The translations under genes and the position numbers were made by a program. Shown here in pieces: positions 58,680 through 64,000 of a DNA stretch of 64,000 nt; position 1 is the stretch's first letter; each line of letters opens with the position of its first letter. The notes beneath the pieces were generated by a model. It was not told the DNA's origin. It saw only the letters and a list, made by a program, of their open reading frames with translations, and did no database searches. The DNA is from Pogona vitticeps (taxonomy: Eukaryota > Chordata > Lepidosauria > Squamata > Agamidae), in NCBI RefSeq assembly GCF_051106095.1, contig NC_135789.1:24609764-24673763 (forward strand). Reading direction: 5' to 3'.

Positions 58680-60184
58680 AATCAATAGGATTTTTATTGA
58701 CCCTTCCGCCGGAAAACTCACTGAAATGTATAAAGTGGATGTCTCATCGGTAATCAGACGTACAGCAAGCTGCGCTGATTTGTGAGCCAACAGGATGATC
58801 GCTGCAACATACAGGGTGTCTACAACGTTACAGACACACAGACACAGAAAAATCTCTGTTCTACAGTGAAATCAAAAACAGGAAATTGGACATGGGAGGC
58901 CCATGGATTTGTGCCAGTCCTAAATGATTCTGTATGCTTCATCTTCTTCTTGCTTTGGCAGAATTACTTCTTGCAGTTAACATTAATTTAATCACTCACA
59001 TGACTGAAACATGGACGCTTTATTAATTTTTTTAAAAAAATTCCTTTCTTTTCCTACTTTGCTTCACTACATAATCCAGGAGTGGTTTGTAAAAAGGTCC
59101 ATGGCACTGACAAGTCTGCAGAGCTGATCCCAATCCTACAGAGCTTTGTAGAAATTCAAGCTTTGTTTTAACCGGATTCAGGCTCTGCTTCCTGCGCTTC
59201 TTCCCTTACGCTGGGAAACATTTTGCCTGATCCTACATATCGGGCTACAACTTTCTTTGCAGAAAGGAAAGGAAAGGGGTAGAAGGAGAGAACCAAGAGT
59301 TGTAAAACACCGGTTTGGTAAGGGGTAGCACTGAAGGAGCAGGAGTGGGGAGTGGAGAGGAGCGAACCACTTGCCCCTGGCTTCTCCCATCCAAATTCAG
59401 ATGCCACTTTGATAAAGGGCTCCTAAACCAGAAGCTACCTTAAGTCTCCTCTTCTCCCTCCCTATGAGAAAATCCAGAAGTCCTCTCCATTCCCCAGCTG
59501 GAAAAGTCTCAGCAATTTGTTTTAGCAGATGGCTAAGACAAAATTGAGTAAGACAAAGCAGGATAATAAGATGAAATGCTTTTCCCGGGTAGGTCAAAGG
59601 AAAAGAGAAAAGAATTGGAGACTTTTCTCCCAATGAGCAAAACAAAAGACCCTGTTTGAAGAAAGCTAGCTGGTGTGTGTGTGGGGGACTCAGGAGGCTT
59701 GCTTTGGGGCCTGTTTGGGGCCCACCAGGAAGGTCCTGTAGCCCAGAGGAGCAGCGGTGGTGACCAAAAAATAAAACAAAACAAAACAGAAGGGAGTGTA
59801 AGTCAGCAACCTCCCAATAATTAAGTACAGCATCATTCAAGAATTTAAAGCTCGTGCAAACTACCACTGAAGTTTGTGCGTTTCCTCCAGGGCCTGCCGG
59901 TTCCCCAAATAGCTGGCTGTGTTTCAATGAAACCGTTTCCCCGAGAACCAGGTTAAACACTAAAACATAAAATGTTGACCCTGCAACTCTCTCCTACGTG
60001 CTTCTGCAGGGTCTGAAGAAAAGAGGTTTTGTTCAGAAGCCTCAGCTTACAGTACTCCCCCAAGTCAGGGTCTCCATTGCCATACAATTTACCATTCAAT
60101 GAGCAAACAAACAAACAAGCAAAATGAGACAAAAACTCTTGTTCAGATTTAAATCTACCCAGAGGCACCAGGCAATCAGCAGCT
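58680..60184 (-). promoter_or_regulatory. NIPSNAP2: NIPSNAP2 3'UTR with candidate poly(A) signals
   Basis: Left of the NIPSNAP2 stop codon, plus-strand TTTATT at 59019-59024 and at 58693-58698 give AATAAA on the minus strand, placing the end of the 3'UTR about 1.2 or 1.5 kb past the stop. Which is used cannot be told from sequence alone. Confidence 0.5.
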
Positions 60185-60625
60185 TTACTGAAGTGGAGAA
60201 ATCTTCAGTGGTATCATAATTCTTGATTCCATTTCCTGTATTAGGGGCACTGGGAATAAATAAGGAAGGAAGGAAGGAAAGAAGGAAGAGGAAGAAAGAA
60301 ATAGAGGAAGAGAGGAAGGAAGAAAGGAAGGGAGGAGGAGTGGGAGGGAGGGAGGAAGGAAGGAGGGAAGGAAGGAAGGAAGAGGAAGAAAGAAAGAAAG
60401 AAGGAAAGAAAGAAAGAAATAGAAGAGAGGAAGGAAGAAAGGAAGGGAGGGAGGGAGGGAGGGAGGAAGGAAGGAATAGAGGAAGGAAGAAAGGAAGGGA
60501 GGAAGAGTGGGAGGAAGGAAGGAAGGAGGGGGAGGGAGGGAGAAAGAGAGGTAGGGAGGTAGGGAGGTAGGGAGGAAGGAAGGAAGGAAGGAAGGAAGGA
60601 AGGAAGGAAGGAAGGAAGGAAGGAA

Positions 60626-60699
<74 letters not shown>

Positions 60700-62752
60700 A
60701 GGAAGGAAGGAAAGGAGGAAGGGAGGGAGGGAGGAAGAGAGAAAGAGAGAAAAAGTCCATTTTTAAAAGAGATGTATAAATGATAGGACATATTGAACAT
60801 GAACCACGAGTGAGATTTTGTAGCCATCTTTTAAAAATATATGAATAAGCTGATACTGCTCTAGGACTGGGGATTTTCTCCAAAAAGATGCAACAATGCT
60901 TCTGCTCTAATCTGGAAAAGACAGGAGTGTGAAGCACAAGGAAGGTTCCTTGCATTGCCTTTGGTCTTCCTGGTGCTCCACGCAGCGAGAATGATGGTGC
61001 CACTGCCTTTGCTATCATCCAACCTCACCTCTTCTCAGAACAAGCTTCCTGCCCACATTTTTTTGGCAAACTGCACCTGTAACCTCCGTTTACATTCAAA
61101 GAGATCTGAAATCACAGGTCTAGGCTGTCCATGCGTCCTGACCTCCCAGTTAAGACCTCAACCGAGAGCAGTCCCAGATACCACTAGTACCTGAAGTGAC
61201 GCGGCAAAGAGAGGAAACCCTTTGCTAGAGTTTCTCAAACCTAGCCTGCACAGATTGGATCCGTTACCTGTATAATACACTAGCTCATCCCATCCCGGTT
61301 TGTGCCACGCAGAGTTCCTTATGTCTTCTCTTGTCTGCAGGTCTTTGTAAGCTGGAAGTGTTAACGGGAGAAAAAAGATTTTAAACAACAAAGCTTGGAA
61401 CTCTCAGTGGTGCTGACGTTCATCAACATAATTTCTTTGCAAGCCTGGCATAAGACCAAAAACAGAGTGCCTACTTGTTATATTTTTATTCCGCTTTTCT
61501 CCCAAAAAATGATGGGACACAGTAACCATTGTCATTAAAACCATAGACGGTTTTTACTGCCATGGCTACAGCCTTAGAATCTGGAAAGGGGCCATTGTGG
61601 TTCAAGAAGGAGGGCAGAAAGCCACTCTCAGCTTCACACAAACGGGCGCTGAGAAGAACCACCTGGAAATTCAGAGGATTTGGATTTGTGAAAGGTAAAG
61701 GTTCCCCTTGACATTTTTAGTCCAGTCGTGTCCGACTCTAGGGGGCAGTGCTCATCCCGTTTTTCAAGCCGTAGAGACAGCGCTTGTCCAAGGACAGTTT
61801 CCGTTGTCATGTGGCCAACGTGACTAGGGAGCGCCATTTTACCTTCCCACCGAGGTGGTACCTATTTATCTACTTGCATTTACATGCTTTCAAACTGCTA
61901 GGTTGGCAGGAGCTGGGACAAGCGAGGAGAGCTCACTCCGTTGCGTGGATTCGATCTTACGACAGCTGGTCTTTCTAAGCACAGGCTTCTGCGGTTTAGC
62001 CCGCAGCGCCACCACGTCCCCTTCATGTTGTGAAGGTGGGCTAAATAAACTCCTTGTCCAAATTGTACGCATGCCCCACTCCCAAATTGTTTGTGCGCAG
62101 GGCCAAGCCTGTATTAGTGTTTCCTGGGATGTGTTTTGCAGAGAACAGAGAGAATTGCCACCGCTATTCCAGAACAGAGAGCCCAAGAGCCCTTTGCGGA
62201 AGTTTTGTGATTTTCCTGATCCTGTGTATATGCATACATATGGATAAGTAACTGTATGTAAATCCCCAGCCTTCAGTGCAACAAACTGGAAAGGTACATT
62301 TAAAAAAGGCTGGACTGCTGGAGTTTTCAGGGGTTTAGGTCTCTGGAGATGCAGAGCCAGAGGTTGGGAGTTCTGATTCCTCACAGTGCCTCCTTGACAG
62401 GGACTGAACTCAATCTATAGGGTCTCTTCCAACTCTGCAGCGCTAAGATGATGATTGTTGTAGAATTGCTGGAGAGCTCAGGGGTTTAGGTATCTGGAGA
62501 TGAGGACCGACACCTCTGGAGTTAAAATTCCTCACTGTGCTCCCTTGACAGAGGCTGGAAGCCATGATACAGAAGGTCGCTTCCAGCTCTGCAGTCCTAA
62601 GGTGATGATTATGGTAGAACTGCTGGAGAGCTCAGTTATTTAAGTCTCAGGCTGCAGAGCCAGAGGTTAAGAGTCCGATTCCCCACTAACAGGGGCTGCA
62701 TTTGATGATCCATAGGGTCCCTTCCAGCTCTGACGCTCTAAGATTATGATGA

Positions 62753-62789
<37 letters not shown>

Positions 62790-63273
62790 AAATGCACATC
62801 ATCAAACAATAAATGCACATTTTAAGGAGGTCTTAATTAGGTAAGACAGAACAAATCCAAGGGTAAAATGTTTCGGTGTTAAGACACCAGCTTCAGTCCC
62901 TGGACGCACTAAAACATTTCACACTTGAATGTGTTGCTTGTTGCTTCCTGTTGTTCTGCGCAGGTGTAGACACACATTACAGAATGACCGGGAATGCTGC
63001 TGAGCAATCTCTAAACTGGAGAACCCAAGACGATCTTGCCTTGATTGGGAGGTTTGTTCCCATCCCCAGCCCTGGGAATCTCAACGTGAACAAAGTCCAA
63101 ACGTTCCCAGAGGACTTTAGAAGAAGGCCTATCAGGCACATCCTGAGCTAGACGTGGGAAATGCAAGCCCGGCCGTACCCCAAAGGTGATGAACCATGTA
63201 CAGCTGCCCAATCTGTGAGAAAAAGCCACCGACTGCTTCTTTGTCATCCTGCCGGAAGCGAATGGCCCGGGCC
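60185..63273 (-). CDS. NIPSNAP2: NIPSNAP2 (GBAS), last three coding exons (5' part outside window)
   Basis: Exons, in transcript order: 63273-63179, 61351-61268, 60249-60185; all phases close. They encode [20 protein letters not shown] and [11 protein letters not shown], then [20 protein letters not shown] with WDELVYYT, then [21 protein letters not shown]-stop. This is the C-terminal dimeric alpha-beta barrel region of the NIPSNAP family, mitochondrial proteins known to recruit autophagy receptors to damaged mitochondria. Earlier exons lie to the right of the window; I found none in 63274-64000. NIPSNAP1 is a close paralogue, but the PSPH neighbour fits NIPSNAP2. The final intron ends in a very long pyrimidine repeat. 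Confidence 0.95.
60259..60756. repeat. About 500-bp purine (AAGG/AAAG/GGGA)n microsatellite
   Basis: The plus strand is almost pure purine (GGAA, AAAG, GGGA units with occasional T) for close to 500 bp. On the transcribed strand of NIPSNAP2 it is an equally long CTTT/CCTT pyrimidine tract ending about 10 nt before the last acceptor (TTATTCCCAG). Composition leaves several frames open, including ones of 243 and 277 codons, which are not evidence of genes. Confidence 0.97.
61693..62027 (-). mobile_element. Sauria-type tRNA-derived SINE, copy 2
   Basis: It has the same structure as the copy at 42.7 kb: plus strand from GGTAAAGGTTCCCCTTGACA and GTCGTGTCCGACTCTAGGGGG through CCCACCGAGGTGGTACC to GCGGTTTAGCCCGCAGCGCC. 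The 7-mer TTGTGAA lies at 61686-61692 and again at 62028-62034, a likely target-site duplication. It lies in the NIPSNAP2 intron between the third-last and second-last exons. Confidence 0.82.
62312..62790 (+). repeat. Tandem trimer of a tRNA-derived SINE, ending in (ATT)n
   Basis: Three units start at GCTGGAG words at 62317, 62468 and 62622, so the period is about 151-154 bp. Each carries a TTTAGGT(C)TCTGG-like A-box region, a GAGCCAGAGGTTGGGAGTTC-type B-box region, then GGGTCTCTTCCAACTCTGCAG-type and AAGATGATGAT-type words. The array ends with (ATT)n at 62756-62788. A single unit of the same family is at 13535-13680. Confidence 0.75.
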
Positions 63274-64000
63274 CTGAAAGAGACGGGAAGAGGGGTTCGT
63301 CAACGGGACCCGGGGATTGGAGCTAAGATCATTGCAAAAAAGCCGGGAATTACCCTGGCTTGCGGTTCAGGAACAAGCACGCCAGAAAGCATCGCAACCT
63401 GGCACAACACTAGAGAAGTATTAAGGGAGTATTTCCAGCTAGAAAAAAAGATTACAGAAGCTCCTTTTCAGATTAAGGAACCCTGGCATTATTTGCTCAG
63501 GACCCTGTTTTGCTTTTTTTGCTATTCAGGCCGCATGGCAGACGCACTTACCATCTTTCGTACATTTGCCCTTAAAAATAAACCTGAGAAGCACTTCATA
63601 AGTGGAGAGTCAAGAGCAAGAAAGCTGTCCAGGGTTAACAAAGTTAATTCCCTATGAACTGAAATCAGACCTGAAGGCAAGCCTGACTTTGCCAGTTCTT
63701 TACACCTCTTTGCATCGAGTAAAATCAGAGCATCCATATGTATCCGTTGGCACACCTAAATGTGAACTTGAAAAGCAAATAAGTGGAAAGTTTTACACCA
63801 AGTTTTCTACATTTGTAGAGTTTCCCAGCTTCCCCATCCTGAATGTTGGTGGGTGGCTAGATATTCCATGGAGTTTGGTTGAAATGTATTTTATTTAAAT
63901 TATTTTTACTCCGCCTTTCTCCTCGAACGGGGCCCAAACGCTGCGGCCCCCAAATGTTTCCAAGTTCGGGTGATCCTCCACATGCCCTTAAGAAGCAGCG
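63274..64000 (-). other. NIPSNAP2: NIPSNAP2 intron (upstream exon not in window)
   Basis: No exon encoding the preceding YQLRPGTMIEWGNYW-type segment was found. At about 63893-63940 a LINE/SINE-tail-like phrase (TTTTTACTCCGCCTTTCTCC, GGGGCCCAAACG) is present. Nothing else was recognised. Confidence 0.55.

Noticed and set aside
60096-61018. Open frames of 243 and 277 codons on the minus strand and 115 on the plus strand
   Set aside because: They are produced by the purine/pyrimidine microsatellite, which lacks stop codons in several frames. Only the last 65 bp is coding, as the NIPSNAP2 terminal exon.
1-64000. Endogenous retrovirus or LTR element
   Set aside because: I saw no paired long terminal repeats, primer binding site or gag/pol-like translation. 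The mobile DNA recognised here is LINE, SINE and DNA-transposon material.

Overview
This is nuclear DNA of a vertebrate, most likely a squamate reptile (probably a lizard). The genes have GT-AG introns and the order CHCHD2 - PHKG1 - SUMF2 - CCT6A - PSPH - NIPSNAP2, which matches human 7p11.2 read in the opposite direction. The repeats point to squamates: a BovB LINE 3' end with target-site duplication, two Sauria-type tRNA SINEs, CR1 LINEs, and many hAT and Tc1/mariner-like MITEs. I rebuilt all coding exons by matching splice sites and reading phase. Four genes are complete in their coding part (PHKG1 390 aa, SUMF2 324 aa, CCT6A 533 aa, PSPH 226 aa). CHCHD2 (left edge) and NIPSNAP2 (right edge) are cut by the window.

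Layout. 1-1.8 kb: last two coding exons of CHCHD2 (+), a mitochondrial/nuclear twin-CX9C protein. 1.8-5.3 kb: intergenic. 5.4-16.6 kb: PHKG1 (+), catalytic gamma subunit of muscle phosphorylase kinase. 16.6-25 kb: SUMF2 (-), an ER lumenal paralogue of formylglycine-generating enzyme, tail to tail with PHKG1; their poly(A) signals lie about 5 bp apart. 25.7-28.6 kb: a CR1 LINE and a hAT MITE. 28.9-38.2 kb: CCT6A (-), the zeta subunit of the cytosolic chaperonin TRiC/CCT. 38.2-38.7 kb: a GC-rich promoter block with a heat-shock-element-like dyad, two CCAAT boxes and, on the opposite strand, a short ORF with a TISU/YY1-like start. In mammals CCT6A and PSPH are head to head, so PSPH non-coding exons may begin here or near 42 kb. 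48.8-54.5 kb: PSPH (+), phosphoserine phosphatase, the last step of serine synthesis. 54.6-58.7 kb: intergenic with a CR1 copy. 58.7-64 kb: 3' part of NIPSNAP2 (-), whose last exon sits against a roughly 500-bp purine/pyrimidine microsatellite.

The genes are unrelated housekeeping or muscle genes held in an old syntenic block; they do not form one pathway. I found no novel multi-gene system, no CRISPR array and no recognisable endogenous retrovirus. The most interesting material is non-coding: a set of TA-flanked MITEs that share end sequences but are each filled with their own repeated word, very long hairpins in introns of CCT6A and SUMF2, the repeat beside the NIPSNAP2 splice acceptor, and the small ORF opposite the CCT6A promoter.
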